Below, one piece after another: positions 53,111 to 61,224 of a DNA stretch of 64,000 bases. Each line of letters starts with the position of its first letter. Within the stretch, counting starts at the first letter, position 1. The position numbers and the translations under genes are program-made. The stretch is from Luteitalea sp. (GTDB lineage Bacteria; Acidobacteriota; Vicinamibacteria; Vicinamibacterales; Vicinamibacteraceae). The notes below the pieces were generated by a model that did not search any database, was not told the origin of the DNA, and saw only the letters and a list, made by a program, of their open reading frames with translations. The stretch lies in contig WHTT01000026.1 in NCBI GenBank assembly GCA_009377605.1, positions 1-64,000 of the forward strand. The letters run 5' to 3'.

Positions 53111-53144
53111 GAAAACGGGGACAGCCCGGACAGTCCCCGTTTTC
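53111..53144. repeat. AAAACGGGGAC palindrome
   Basis: A 12-bp perfect inverted repeat (GAAAACGGGGAC and complement) around a 10-base loop, between hmgA and the unknown gene. The right arm is followed by pyrimidines. It may slow transcription or be a dispersed repeat; only this copy is in the window. Confidence 0.75.
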
Positions 53145-53158
53145 CTCCTCCCTCACTT

Positions 53159-54319
53159 CTAATCGTGATCGACCCAGGAGCGGTAGTAGTTTTTGTCTTC
53201 GATGGCAAGCGCCTGGCGGCTCACGCGCAACGGATGGAACGTGTCGACCATCACGGCGAGCTCGTCGGTGCGTGCTTGGCCGAGCGATTGCTCGACGCGG
53301 CCGGGATGCGGGCCGTGCGGCACACCGTCCGGGTGCAGCGTCACGGAGCCGTGCTTGATGCCCTTCCGGCTCATGAACTCGGCACTCGCATAGTAGAGCA
53401 CCTCGTCCGACATCACATTCGAGTGATTGTAAGGCACCGGCACGGCATCAGCGCCGAAGTCGTACGGGCGCGGGCAGAACGAACAGACGACGAAGTTGTC
53501 GCCTTCGAAGGTCTGGTGTGTGGGGGGCGGCAAGTGCACGCGGCCGACCCGCGGCTCGAAGTCGTGAATATTGAGCGCCCACGGATAGTAGTAGCCGTCC
53601 CATCCCACCACGTCGAACGGGTGGTGGTCGAGCACGAACTCCGTGAGGCGGTGGTCCTTCTTGACGACGAGACTGAACTCTCCTCGCTCGTCGTAGGTTT
53701 CGAGCGCCGCCGGCCGCCGGATATCGCGCTCCGAGTACGGCGCATTCTCGGTGAGCTGGCCATGCTCGTTGCGATACCGCTTCGGCGTACGAATGTACCC
53801 CGCGCTCTCGATGACGAGACCGCGCACCGGCATCTTCGTGAACCGGAACCTGTGCAGGATGCTTCGCGGGATAACCAGATAGTCACCGGGGCCAAACGAG
53901 ATGTTGCCCACCACGCTCTCCAGCACGCCCTCCCCTTCCGTCACGTACACGAGCTCGTCGCCCTGCGCGTTCCGGTAGAAGTAGTCGTCTTCGCGCTGAG
54001 GCGACACCACGTCGATGGCAACGTCCGCGTTGAAGAGCAGCGGCAAGCGATCGCTGGTGATGCTCGCCGTCGCGGGGAGCTCTGCGGTCAGGAAGTGGCG
54101 ATGCTTGAACTGGCGCGGCTCCTCTTCAGTCCAGGGCAGTGGCTTGAGCGGCCGTACCTCGCGGATCTGCGTTGGGTGCTGGAGGTGGTACAGCAGCGAT
54201 GCCGGACCGGTGAACCCCTTGTTCCCCATCAGCTCTTCGTAATAGAGCCCGCCCTCGTCCCGCCGAAACGCCACGTGCCGTTTGTGTGGGACGCGTCCAA
54301 GCTGGTGATAAATGGGCAT
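53159..54319 (-). CDS. hmgA: Homogentisate 1,2-dioxygenase
   Basis: A 386-residue cupin-fold dioxygenase. It has NADVAIDVVSPQREDDYFYR, GDYLVIPRSILHRF, GWDGYYYPWALNIHDFEP, and PYNHSNVMSDEVLYY and HPDGVPHGPHPG with the iron-binding His/Glu cluster. It opens homogentisate to 4-maleylacetoacetate. ATG 54319 is preceded by GGGAGGTG; the longer frame upstream overlaps hppD and is not credible. It is 31 bases downstream of hppD. Confidence 0.94.
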   Translation of the reverse strand: MPIYHQLGRVPHKRHVAFRRDEGGLYYEELMGNKGFTGPASLLYHLQHPTQIREVRPLKPLPWTEEEPRQFKHRHFLTAELPATASITSDRLPLLFNADVAIDVVSPQREDDYFYRNAQGDELVYVTEGEGVLESVVGNISFGPGDYLVIPRSILHRFRFTKMPVRGLVIESAGYIRTPKRYRNEHGQLTENAPYSERDIRRPAALETYDERGEFSLVVKKDHRLTEFVLDHHPFDVVGWDGYYYPWALNIHDFEPRVGRVHLPPPTHQTFEGDNFVVCSFCPRPYDFGADAVPVPYNHSNVMSDEVLYYASAEFMSRKGIKHGSVTLHPDGVPHGPHPGRVEQSLGQARTDELAVMVDTFHPLRVSRQALAIEDKNYYRSWVDHD

Positions 54320-54350
54320 GCGGCACCTCCCTGTCGGCCCGGGCGGATCT

Positions 54351-55439
54351 TCAGAGGTTGCCCCTGAGTGCTTGCTCCTGCTCGATCGCTTCGAACAGGG
54401 CCTTGAAGTTGCCCTTCCCGAAGCCGCGGCTCCCCTTGCGCTGGATGATCTCGTAGAAGAGCGTGGGTCTGTCCTCGACCGGGCGTGTGAAGAGCTGCAG
54501 CAGATAGCCCTCCTCGTCACGGTCGACGAGGATGCCGAGCTGCCGAATCATGTCCGCTGCTTCATCGATCCGACCAACCCGCGATGGAAGCAGATCGTAG
54601 TAAGCGTCAGGGACACGCAGGAACTCGACGCCGTTGTCCCGCAGGTGGCTCACGGTCACCGCGATGTCCTGGCTCAGAAGCGCAATGTGCTGTACACCGG
54701 GACCGCGGTAGTAGTCGAGATACTCATCGATCTGACTCTTTCGCTTCCCCGCCGCCGGCTCGTTGATGGGAAACTTAATCGCGTAGGAGTCATCCGACAT
54801 CACGATGCTCATGAGCGCGCTGTAGTCGGTCGAGATGTCCTTGTCATCGAAGCTGATATACCGCTTGAACCCGAGCACGCGGCTATACCATTCGGCCCAC
54901 TCGTCCATCTTCCCGAGCTCGACGTTCCCGACGATGTGGTCGACGCGAAGGAGACCGACACCCGGAACGGCCAACGTCTGCGCGCGAAACCCAGGCAGAA
55001 AGGGCCCCTCGTAATCCAAGTACGAGACGAACGAGTGCAGGGTGTCACCGTAGGCGTGAATTGCGGCATATCGCACGGCCCCGTGCTCGTCGCGCAGCTC
55101 GCGCGGCGCGGCCGCCGGCTCGGCACCACGCCGGCACGCCTCGTCGAAGGCCTGGTCGGCATCCTCGACGTGGAAACTGATGTCGCGCACACCGTCACCA
55201 TGCCGGCAGATGTGCGCTGCCTCGGCCGTGTCGGGGCTCAGCGGCGTGGTGAGCATGAACCGGATCTTGCCTTGCTCCAGCAGATACGACGCAGCATCCC
55301 GCCGCTTGGTCTCGAGCCCGGCGTACGCCACCTGGGAGAACCCGAACATCTGGCGGTAGTAGCAGGCCGCCTGTTTGGCATTGCCCACGAGAAACTCCAC
55401 ATGATGAATGCTCTTCAGCCGGAGCGGATTCTCATGCAT
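54351..55439 (-). CDS. hppD: 4-hydroxyphenylpyruvate dioxygenase
   Basis: A 362-residue enzyme from ATG 55439 (GGGGG five bases upstream). It is a two-domain vicinal-oxygen-chelate fold with iron ligands in [27 protein letters not shown] and [10 protein letters not shown]. It converts 4-hydroxyphenylpyruvate to homogentisate and heads the operon. The promoter should lie in 55440-55630, shared with the divergent HD-GYP gene; no clear box was found. Confidence 0.95.
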   Translation of the reverse strand: MHENPLRLKSIHHVEFLVGNAKQAACYYRQMFGFSQVAYAGLETKRRDAASYLLEQGKIRFMLTTPLSPDTAEAAHICRHGDGVRDISFHVEDADQAFDEACRRGAEPAAAPRELRDEHGAVRYAAIHAYGDTLHSFVSYLDYEGPFLPGFRAQTLAVPGVGLLRVDHIVGNVELGKMDEWAEWYSRVLGFKRYISFDDKDISTDYSALMSIVMSDDSYAIKFPINEPAAGKRKSQIDEYLDYYRGPGVQHIALLSQDIAVTVSHLRDNGVEFLRVPDAYYDLLPSRVGRIDEAADMIRQLGILVDRDEEGYLLQLFTRPVEDRPTLFYEIIQRKGSRGFGKGNFKALFEAIEQEQALRGNL

Positions 55440-55459
55440 GCGTTCCCCCAATGGTTACG

Positions 55460-55535
55460 ATCTGGGATCATCATAATCCGGGAAACAGGATTCGGGATCC
55501 GGGATTCGCCCTTCGACTCGCTTCCCTCGCTCAGG
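55460..55535. repeat. GGGATTCG-type and CTTCGACTCGC repeat fragments
   Basis: Short intergenic repeats between hppD and the HD-GYP gene: GGGATTCG/GGGATCC units at about 55491-55508, followed by CTTCGACTCGCTTCCCTCGC. The latter resembles dispersed repeats I recall from related genomes. Confidence 0.55.
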
Positions 55536-55536
55536 G

Positions 55537-55614
55537 CATTCGACTCGCCTGAACGGGCTTGCCATGAGCGAGCCTGGCGGCATGCCGAAGGCGCGCCGTC
55601 AGGCGAGTCGAATG
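55537..55614. repeat. 16-bp perfect inverted repeat flanking 46 bases
   Basis: Left arm CATTCGACTCGCCTGA at 55537-55552 and its exact complement at 55599-55614. The unit ends 16 bases before the HD-GYP GTG start. It could be a small mobile-element remnant or a regulatory hairpin in the leader. Confidence 0.75.
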
Positions 55615-55630
55615 GTATCCTGATTCTGAC

Positions 55631-56695
55631 GTGTCTGCATCCATCGAGCCGCTCACCCGTGCGCGCATTCTGATCGTCGACGATCAGACCTCGACCGTTC
55701 GGCTCCTGGAACGTCTCCTCACCACCGGCGGCTACACCAACGTGTACGCCACGACCGACCCGCGCCTCACTGCCGAGATGGTGGAGCGGCTCGCGCCAGA
55801 TCTCGTCCTGCTCGACCTCCACATGCCAGGCGTGGACGGCTTCGAGGTCATGCAATCGCTCGCGCCCCGGGTAGCCGTGGACCGCTTCCTGCCCGTCCTC
55901 GTCGTGACGGCCGACACCACGCTCGAGAGTCGGCAGCAGGCGCTGAGCGCCGGCGCGCGCGACTTTCTGCAAAAGCCGTTCGACGCCGTGGAGGCACTGC
56001 TTCGCATCCGGAACCTCCTCCTCACGCGGTTTCTCTATTTACAGCTCGAGCGTGAGAAGGATGGCCTGGAGCAGAGCGTGAGAGAGCGAACACGCAAGCT
56101 CGAGGCGGTGCCCAACGAGATCCTGGATCGCTTGGCGCGCGCCGCCGAGTACCGTGACGACAACACCGGTGAGCACGCCCGCCGTGTGGGTCACTTGGCT
56201 GGGTACATCGCGGAGGCGCTGGGCCGCCCGCGGAGCGAGTGCGAGCTAATCGCGCGCGCCGCCACGCTGCACGACGTCGGCAAGATTGGCATCCCGGACG
56301 CCGTGCTCCTCAAAGATGGAGCGCTCGACCCGGACGACATGGCGGTCATCAAGGAACACACCACGATTGGAGCGCGCATCCTTTCAGGCAGCCACAGCGA
56401 GCTGCTCCGCGTGGCTCAGACAATTGCCTTGAGCCACCACGAGCGCTGGATCGGCGGCGGCTACCCGAACGGTCTTGCCGGCGCGGCGATCCCGACGGCT
56501 GCGCGCGTGACACACGTGGCGGACGCGTTCGACGCGATGACCCACGCGCGGCGCTACAGACGGATGCTCACGCAAGAGGAAGCGTGTACGGTGATTCATG
56601 ACGACGCCGGCCGCGAGTTCGATCCGGCTGTCGTCGAAGCGTTCCTCGCCGCGCGTAAGCGGGGGCAACCCTCGTTCGGAGGGATCAAGGGGTAA
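55631..56695 (+). CDS. Response regulator with HD-GYP domain
   Basis: A 354-residue protein from GTG 55631. The receiver domain has ILIVDDQ, the phospho-acceptor Asp in LVLLDLHMPG and the Lys in LQKPFD. After a coiled-coil linker, the HD-GYP domain has TLHDVGKIGIPD and SHHERWIGGGYPNGL. The usual DG before GYP is changed (Ile-Gly-Gly). HD-GYP proteins hydrolyse cyclic di-GMP, a likely controller of exopolysaccharide, so a link to the locus upstream is possible. The TAA stop lies inside the octamer repeat array. Confidence 0.88.
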   Translation: MSASIEPLTRARILIVDDQTSTVRLLERLLTTGGYTNVYATTDPRLTAEMVERLAPDLVLLDLHMPGVDGFEVMQSLAPRVAVDRFLPVLVVTADTTLESRQQALSAGARDFLQKPFDAVEALLRIRNLLLTRFLYLQLEREKDGLEQSVRERTRKLEAVPNEILDRLARAAEYRDDNTGEHARRVGHLAGYIAEALGRPRSECELIARAATLHDVGKIGIPDAVLLKDGALDPDDMAVIKEHTTIGARILSGSHSELLRVAQTIALSHHERWIGGGYPNGLAGAAIPTAARVTHVADAFDAMTHARRYRRMLTQEEACTVIHDDAGREFDPAVVEAFLAARKRGQPSFGGIKG

Positions 56696-56886
56696 AGGGA
56701 TCAAGGGATCTAGGGATCAAGGGGTCAAGGAGTCTAGGGATCTAGGGGTCAAGGGATCAAGGGATCGGTTGGCCCAGCGCACAATGGCCCACGTCGGAAG
56801 AAGCTGCAACGCCGACACGGTCGCATGAGTAGGAGCCGCCTCCCTAGATCCCTAGATCCCTAGACCCCTAGACCCCTTGATCCCTT
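56681..56886. repeat. Inverted octamer array (GGGRTCWA units) between convergent genes
   Basis: About eleven 8-bp units such as GGGATCAA, GGGATCTA and GGGGTCAA occupy 56681-56767. A non-repetitive core of about 75 bases follows, then about five complementary units at 56842-56886. The stops of both convergent neighbours (HD-GYP gene and symporter) fall inside the arms. Confidence 0.88.
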
Positions 56887-58260
56887 AGTAAGCAACACCA
56901 CCCCCAAACCAACGCCGCTTGCGACCAATCCGACCATCTCCGGCTGGAGGAAGCCCACGCCTCGGCCACCGGTGCCGATGAAGAACGCCGCCCACGCGCA
57001 CAAACCTGCCCCAATGGCCGAGAGCGCTTCGAACGTGCCGGCGCGCCTAACGTGCAGGCCGGCAACGATTGGCACGAACAAGCAAACCGTCATCACGCTG
57101 TAGAAGATCTTGAGCGTGCCAATGATCGAGGCGGCCGAAGCGGCCAGCAGCACACCGAGCGCGCCTCCAACCACGGCGGACCAGCGGGCCACGCGCAGCA
57201 CCTCTGCATCACTCGCGCCGGGCCGCAGGAAGCGGCGATAGAGATCTTGCGACATCGACGTGGAGAGCATGAACAGGATGGCGTCGGCTGTGCTGACCTC
57301 TGCCGAGAAGAGCGCCGCGAGGCCAAGGCTGCCCAGCCACACCGGCACGTGATGCATCAGGAGCGTTGGAAGCGCGAGCTCGCTGTCGCTCAGCATCGGC
57401 TCCGCGCCCCGGGCGACAATGCCGAGAAGCGCCGGGACGAGCGCGTAGATCAGGAGCACCGCGGCGTTGAGACCGACGCCCCGCCGCACGGTGGCAGCGT
57501 CGCGCGCCCCGTACGCCTTCTGCAGCAGCCCGGGTGAGATCATGAAGGCAGGCGCAAGCATCGGGACGAGCAGCCAGCCGGCTCCGGCACCCTGCCAGAA
57601 GTCCCAGTAGCCCTCGATGGCTCTCGTCGGCGCTGTCGCAGCGTCCCATCCGCCGAGGCCCGTCACCGCCACCGGGAGCACGGCGCACAGGCCTGCAAGC
57701 AGTACGACCAGCTGTACCAGATTCACCCACGCAGATGAGAGCAGACCGCCGGCGACGAAGTACGTTGTCATCACCACGCCGCCAATGAGGCAGCCGGCCA
57801 GCCTGGGGATCCCCGCGACCACTTCCAAGACCAGCGACAACGCCACGAGCTGGGCCGCCAGAATCACGAGGGTGTTCAGCCAGAGGAGAACTGCTACCAC
57901 GCCGCGGACCGAGCGACCGTATCGCAACTCGAGATAGTCGCCGACCGTGCGCAGATCGTGCTGCGCCGCCATCCGCCACAGTCGCGGCCCGATCCAGAAG
58001 GCCAACGCGACCGAGCCAAGACCGGCAGACCCGACCCACCACCAGGCGCTCAGCCCTGCGCTGTAGCCAAGGCCCGCGGCGCCCACGGTGGTGCCAGCCC
58101 CAATGTTGGCGGCCAGCAGCGTCGCGGAAAGCAATCCAGGCCCGAGGCGCCGGCCGGCGACGAAGAAGTCGGCAGCCGAGTGAACCTTCCGGCTCGTATA
58201 GATGCCCAGTAGGACGAGGAGGGCGGAGTAACCGAGGATGAGCGCGAGCTGCGGGCTCAT
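56860..58260 (-). CDS. Sodium:solute symporter family protein
   Basis: A 466-residue membrane transporter with about 12-13 hydrophobic segments. Family features include the GAGTTVGAAGLGYSAGLSAWW region and FSAEVSTADAILFMLSTSMSQDLYRRF. The substrate is not visible; pairing with a peptidase gene (ATGA overlap) suggests amino acid or peptide-derived solute uptake. The last residues (KGSRGLGV) are encoded by octamer repeats, so the native C-terminus may have been replaced. Confidence 0.88.
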   Translation of the reverse strand: MSPQLALILGYSALLVLLGIYTSRKVHSAADFFVAGRRLGPGLLSATLLAANIGAGTTVGAAGLGYSAGLSAWWWVGSAGLGSVALAFWIGPRLWRMAAQHDLRTVGDYLELRYGRSVRGVVAVLLWLNTLVILAAQLVALSLVLEVVAGIPRLAGCLIGGVVMTTYFVAGGLLSSAWVNLVQLVVLLAGLCAVLPVAVTGLGGWDAATAPTRAIEGYWDFWQGAGAGWLLVPMLAPAFMISPGLLQKAYGARDAATVRRGVGLNAAVLLIYALVPALLGIVARGAEPMLSDSELALPTLLMHHVPVWLGSLGLAALFSAEVSTADAILFMLSTSMSQDLYRRFLRPGASDAEVLRVARWSAVVGGALGVLLAASAASIIGTLKIFYSVMTVCLFVPIVAGLHVRRAGTFEALSAIGAGLCAWAAFFIGTGGRGVGFLQPEMVGLVASGVGLGVVLLTKGSRGLGV

Positions 58261-59324
58261 TCGCGCTTGCCAGCCGTCAGATCGCGCGCAGCCGGCAGCT
58301 GGGGCAAGCCATGCGACTGCTCCGCCGCACGAACGATCGCAGTGGTCATGACGTCGGCCGCGAGAGCGCCAATCGTGAGGAGATCCGGGGCGTCGCTCCA
58401 GCGCCCGGTCGCCAGCGCAAACACTGTCTCCCCGTCGTAGGGCGTGTGGGCTGGATAGATACTGCGTGCCAGACCGTCCTGCGCCATCTGGGCCATCTTC
58501 GTTGCCTGCGCTTTGGTCAGGCGGGCGTTGGTGGCGACCACGCCCAGGGTTGTGTTGGCTCCAACGGACGGCCGCATGATCGCGCCTTGCCGCAAGAGCT
58601 GCCGCGCGTCGGCGAGCTGCCGCCCATCCTCGCTCCGAACGCCGGAGACGAGGCGCCCCGTCGAGGGATCCACCACGTCGCCGTAGGCATTGACGGCCGC
58701 CAGCGCAGAGACGATCAACCCGTTCTCGAGACGGACGGACGCCGTCCCTACACCAGCCTTCATGGCCAAGCGGAGGCCACGCATCTTCCCAACGGTCGCC
58801 CCCGCCCCCACGCCCACGTCACCTTCGCGAACCGGTCCGGGAGTGGCGGCGCGGGCCGCGGCGTAGCCGCATTCAGCATCCGGCCGCACACGCGGATCGT
58901 CTCCCACGCCGAGATCGAACAGGATCGCTGCGGGGACGATCGGCACCTTGGCGACACGTGTTTCGAAGCCGATACCGCGCTCCTCCAAATACCGCATGGC
59001 GCCCGTTGCCGCGTCCAGACCAAACGCGCTGCCACCGGCGAGCTCGATCGCGTGCACCTGCTGAACGGTGTTCACCGGATCGAGCAGATCGGTCTCGCGT
59101 GTGCCGGGGGCGGCGCCGCGTACGTCGACACCGGCCACGGCACCCTCCTCGGTGAGCACCACCGTGCAACCGGTCGGCCGGCCGGCCATCGTGTGGTGGC
59201 CCACCTTCACGCCCGGCACGTCCGTCAGGCTGCCAGAGGGTGAGCCCGACGCGCTCCCTTGCTGCGACGCTCCAGTCAGTACCGCCATCGCCCCCATCAA
59301 CAACGCAGGAATTCCGCTTGGCAT
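58257..59324 (-). CDS. P1 family peptidase (DmpA/S58-like)
   Basis: A 355-residue Ntn-type aminopeptidase of the DmpA/P1 family. Motifs are LTDVPGVKVGHHT, GGSAFGLDAATGAMRYLEER, GVGAGATVGKMRG and VGANTTLGVVATNARL, where self-cleavage would expose the nucleophile; here the candidate is Thr, not the Ser of DmpA. A hydrophobic N-terminus may be a signal peptide. It overlaps the symporter gene by four bases, so hydrolysis and uptake are probably coupled. Confidence 0.87.
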   Translation of the reverse strand: MPSGIPALLMGAMAVLTGASQQGSASGSPSGSLTDVPGVKVGHHTMAGRPTGCTVVLTEEGAVAGVDVRGAAPGTRETDLLDPVNTVQQVHAIELAGGSAFGLDAATGAMRYLEERGIGFETRVAKVPIVPAAILFDLGVGDDPRVRPDAECGYAAARAATPGPVREGDVGVGAGATVGKMRGLRLAMKAGVGTASVRLENGLIVSALAAVNAYGDVVDPSTGRLVSGVRSEDGRQLADARQLLRQGAIMRPSVGANTTLGVVATNARLTKAQATKMAQMAQDGLARSIYPAHTPYDGETVFALATGRWSDAPDLLTIGALAADVMTTAIVRAAEQSHGLPQLPAARDLTAGKRE

Positions 59325-59356
59325 TCTCGTCGAATCGTATCAGCCCCGGCGAGCGC

Positions 59357-59380
59357 GGCGGCCCTAAAAGGCCGCCCTAC
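59357..59380. repeat. GTAGGGCGGCC palindrome supplying a stop codon
   Basis: On the minus strand this reads GTAGGGCGGCC, then a short loop, then the complementary arm. Its TAG is the stop of the fructokinase gene (59377-59379). It is the same architecture as 26419-26477. Confidence 0.8.
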
Positions 59381-60300
59381 CCTCGTCCAGGCGGCCAGAG
59401 CCACGCCGCGCCACGAACGCCGCTCGAATCACCGTGCCGAGCAGGCACGAGCCGTGTGTCCGTGCGATCGGAGAAGACCCACCGTCCCCAGATCCGTGGC
59501 ACCCGATCGTACAGCCGTTCGATGTTCGAGAGCCCGCCGCCGGCGACGATCACATCGGGATCGATCAGATTGATGATGCTCGCGAGCCCGCGGGCCAGCC
59601 GCTCCTCGTAGCGGCACCAGGCGCGCTCCGCCTCCTCGTCTCCATCGCGCGCAGCCGCCAGGATGGCGGGCACATCGAGCTCCCGGCCCGTGCGCCTCTC
59701 CAGATCCTGCGCCATCCCGGGGCCCGACAACCAGGTTTCCATGCAGCCTCGCCTGCCGCAGTAGCACGGCGGTCCCGGCTGCTCGTCGTCCTCGGGCCAT
59801 GGCAGCGCGTTGTGCCCCCACTCCCCTGCAATGGCATTGCCGCCCTGCACGACGTTTCCATGGACGACGAGACCGCCGCCGACGCCCGTGCCGAGGATGA
59901 TGGCAAAGACCACGGGGCTACCGGCCGCCGCGCCATCGGTTGCTTCGGAGAGCGCCAAGCAGTTTGCGTCGTTGGCAAAGCGAGCCTCGCGTCTCAACGT
60001 CCGCTGCACGTCTTCGGCAAACGGCTGTCCGTTGAGCCAGGTGGAGTTCGCGTTCTTGACGAGGCCGGTCGCGGGCGAGATGGCGCCCGGCATGCCGATG
60101 CCCACCGAAGCGTGGCCGCCAAGCCTCGCTTCGAAGCGCGTCACCAGATCTGCCAGGCTAGCGATCGTCGCCGCGTAGTCGTGTCGCGGCGTCGGCACTC
60201 GCTCGCGCAGGAGCTCAGTGCCATCCTCGCCGAGCGCAATGCCTTCGATCTTCGTCCCGCCGAGGTCAATCCCGATTCGTGTACCCCTCACGTTGCCCAT
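59377..60300 (-). CDS. mak: Fructokinase, ROK family (Mak-like)
   Basis: A 307-residue ROK kinase: IGIDLGGTKIEGIALGEDG at the N-terminus, KNANSTWLNGQPF, AGEWGHNALPWPEDD with the catalytic region, zinc motif CYCGRRGCMETWLSG, and the C-terminal HGDSSGVRGAAWLWP. This order and wording closely match E. coli Mak (YajF) as I recall it, so ATP-dependent fructose phosphorylation is the best call. It has no operon partner. The stop codon belongs to a palindromic repeat. Confidence 0.9.
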   Translation of the reverse strand: MGNVRGTRIGIDLGGTKIEGIALGEDGTELLRERVPTPRHDYAATIASLADLVTRFEARLGGHASVGIGMPGAISPATGLVKNANSTWLNGQPFAEDVQRTLRREARFANDANCLALSEATDGAAAGSPVVFAIILGTGVGGGLVVHGNVVQGGNAIAGEWGHNALPWPEDDEQPGPPCYCGRRGCMETWLSGPGMAQDLERRTGRELDVPAILAAARDGDEEAERAWCRYEERLARGLASIINLIDPDVIVAGGGLSNIERLYDRVPRIWGRWVFSDRTDTRLVPARHGDSSGVRGAAWLWPPGRG

Positions 60301-60318
60301 ATGCTAATAGCATGTGAG

Positions 60319-60393
60319 GTAGGGCGCGCTCGCCGAGCGCGCCGTCGGACGCCTCGGCGAGACGCGCCGGACGCCTCGGCGAGGCGTCCCTAC
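60319..60393. repeat. GTAG...CTAC-bounded palindrome cluster
   Basis: GTAG at 60319, palindrome GGCGCGCTCGCCGAGCGCGC at 60323, two GGACGCCTCGGCGAG-type units, and CTAC at the right end. It lies in the leader between divergent fructokinase and DCC-family genes. Confidence 0.82.
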
Positions 60394-60406
60394 CTAGCTA
60401 GGCATC

Positions 60407-60823
60407 ATGAAGCCGAACCGCCATCCCATCGTGCTCTACGACGGCGTGTGCGGCCTGTGCCATCGCACCGTGCGCTTCCTGCTGCGGCATGATCGGCAAG
60501 GGCACCTCCGCTTTGCCGCTCTGCAATCGTCACTCGGTCGTACGCTCCTCGTGCACCATCGTCTGTCACCGGACGGGCTGGACACGCTCGTCCTGGTCGA
60601 GGACGAGCGAGCCTCGACACGATCCGCGGCGGTACTCGGCGCTACGCGGTATCTGGCTGCCCCCTGGCGCTACCTGGCGCTCTTCCGCTTCCTGCCGCGC
60701 CTCGTCCGAGATCGGCTGTACGACTGGGTTGCACGGTCTCGGTATCGCTGGTTCGGCCGGCTCGACGCCTGTCCCCTTCCCAGCCCCGGCGAGCGCGAGC
60801 GCTTCCTCGACGGCGGACAATAG
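60407..60823 (+). CDS. DCC family thiol-disulfide oxidoreductase-like protein (DUF393)
   Basis: A 138-residue protein with the DCC motif YDGVCGLCHRTVRFLLR near the N-terminus (Cys-x2-Cys) and the conserved AALQSSLG, RSAAVL and WRYLALFRFLPRLVRDRLYD stretches. DCC proteins have a thioredoxin-like fold of unclear physiological role. It stands alone, with repeat islands on both sides. Confidence 0.9.
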   Translation: MKPNRHPIVLYDGVCGLCHRTVRFLLRHDRQGHLRFAALQSSLGRTLLVHHRLSPDGLDTLVLVEDERASTRSAAVLGATRYLAAPWRYLALFRFLPRLVRDRLYDWVARSRYRWFGRLDACPLPSPGERERFLDGGQ

Positions 60824-61224
60824 CGGCGTCCATATCTTGCACTCAACCTAAGGGGCTCGGTTCTCGTCTAACGGTGCGAGGTAGTGTGGGCCCGTGACGG
60901 GTGACGGGGTGACAGGGCGACAAGGTGAGGGGGTGATGGAGTGACGGGTGCCTGCGTGAGATCGGGGTGGCGGTCGAGCTCCGGTTCCCCTTCCCTCGAC
61001 GCGGGGCCTGAAGGCCCCGCGCTACCGACGCTCGAACAATCGCGTCACCTTGTCACCTTGTCACCCTGTCACCCTGTCACCCTACTGTCCGGATCTGGGA
61101 CGAGGCGTGCCACATGCGGTCAGGGCGCGGGCTGGCGTTGGCGACCGGGTCGAGATAACATGCCGGTATACAGCAACATTCACCGACGCCATTGCTGGCA
61201 CGTTCTTTGGTAGTTGTATAGGCA
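60824..61224. other. Repeat-rich intergenic region before the efflux adaptor gene
   Basis: A gap of 401 bases. Most is the GTGACARG octamer element (60881-61085). The remaining 140 bases before ATG 61225 hold a partial sigma-54-like match near 61194 that lacks the -12 GC and lies too near the start codon. Confidence 0.65.
60881..61085. repeat. Inverted octamer array (GTGACARG units) bounded by GTAG/CTAC
   Basis: GTAG at 60881, then about seven 8-bp units such as GTGACGGG and GTGACAGG (60894-60950). A core follows with palindrome GCGGGGCCTGAAGGCCCCGC at 61001, then about five complementary units ending in CTAC at 61085. The architecture equals that at 56681-56886 with a different unit. Confidence 0.85.

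Noticed and set aside
56681-56886. Possible CRISPR array
   Set aside because: Units are 8 bp and contiguous, with an inverted second arm and no spacers; no cas genes are present.
61194-61208. Sigma-54-like site TGGCAC-N5-TTGG before the MacA-like gene
   Set aside because: The essential GC of the -12 box is GG, and the predicted start would leave only about five bases before the ATG.
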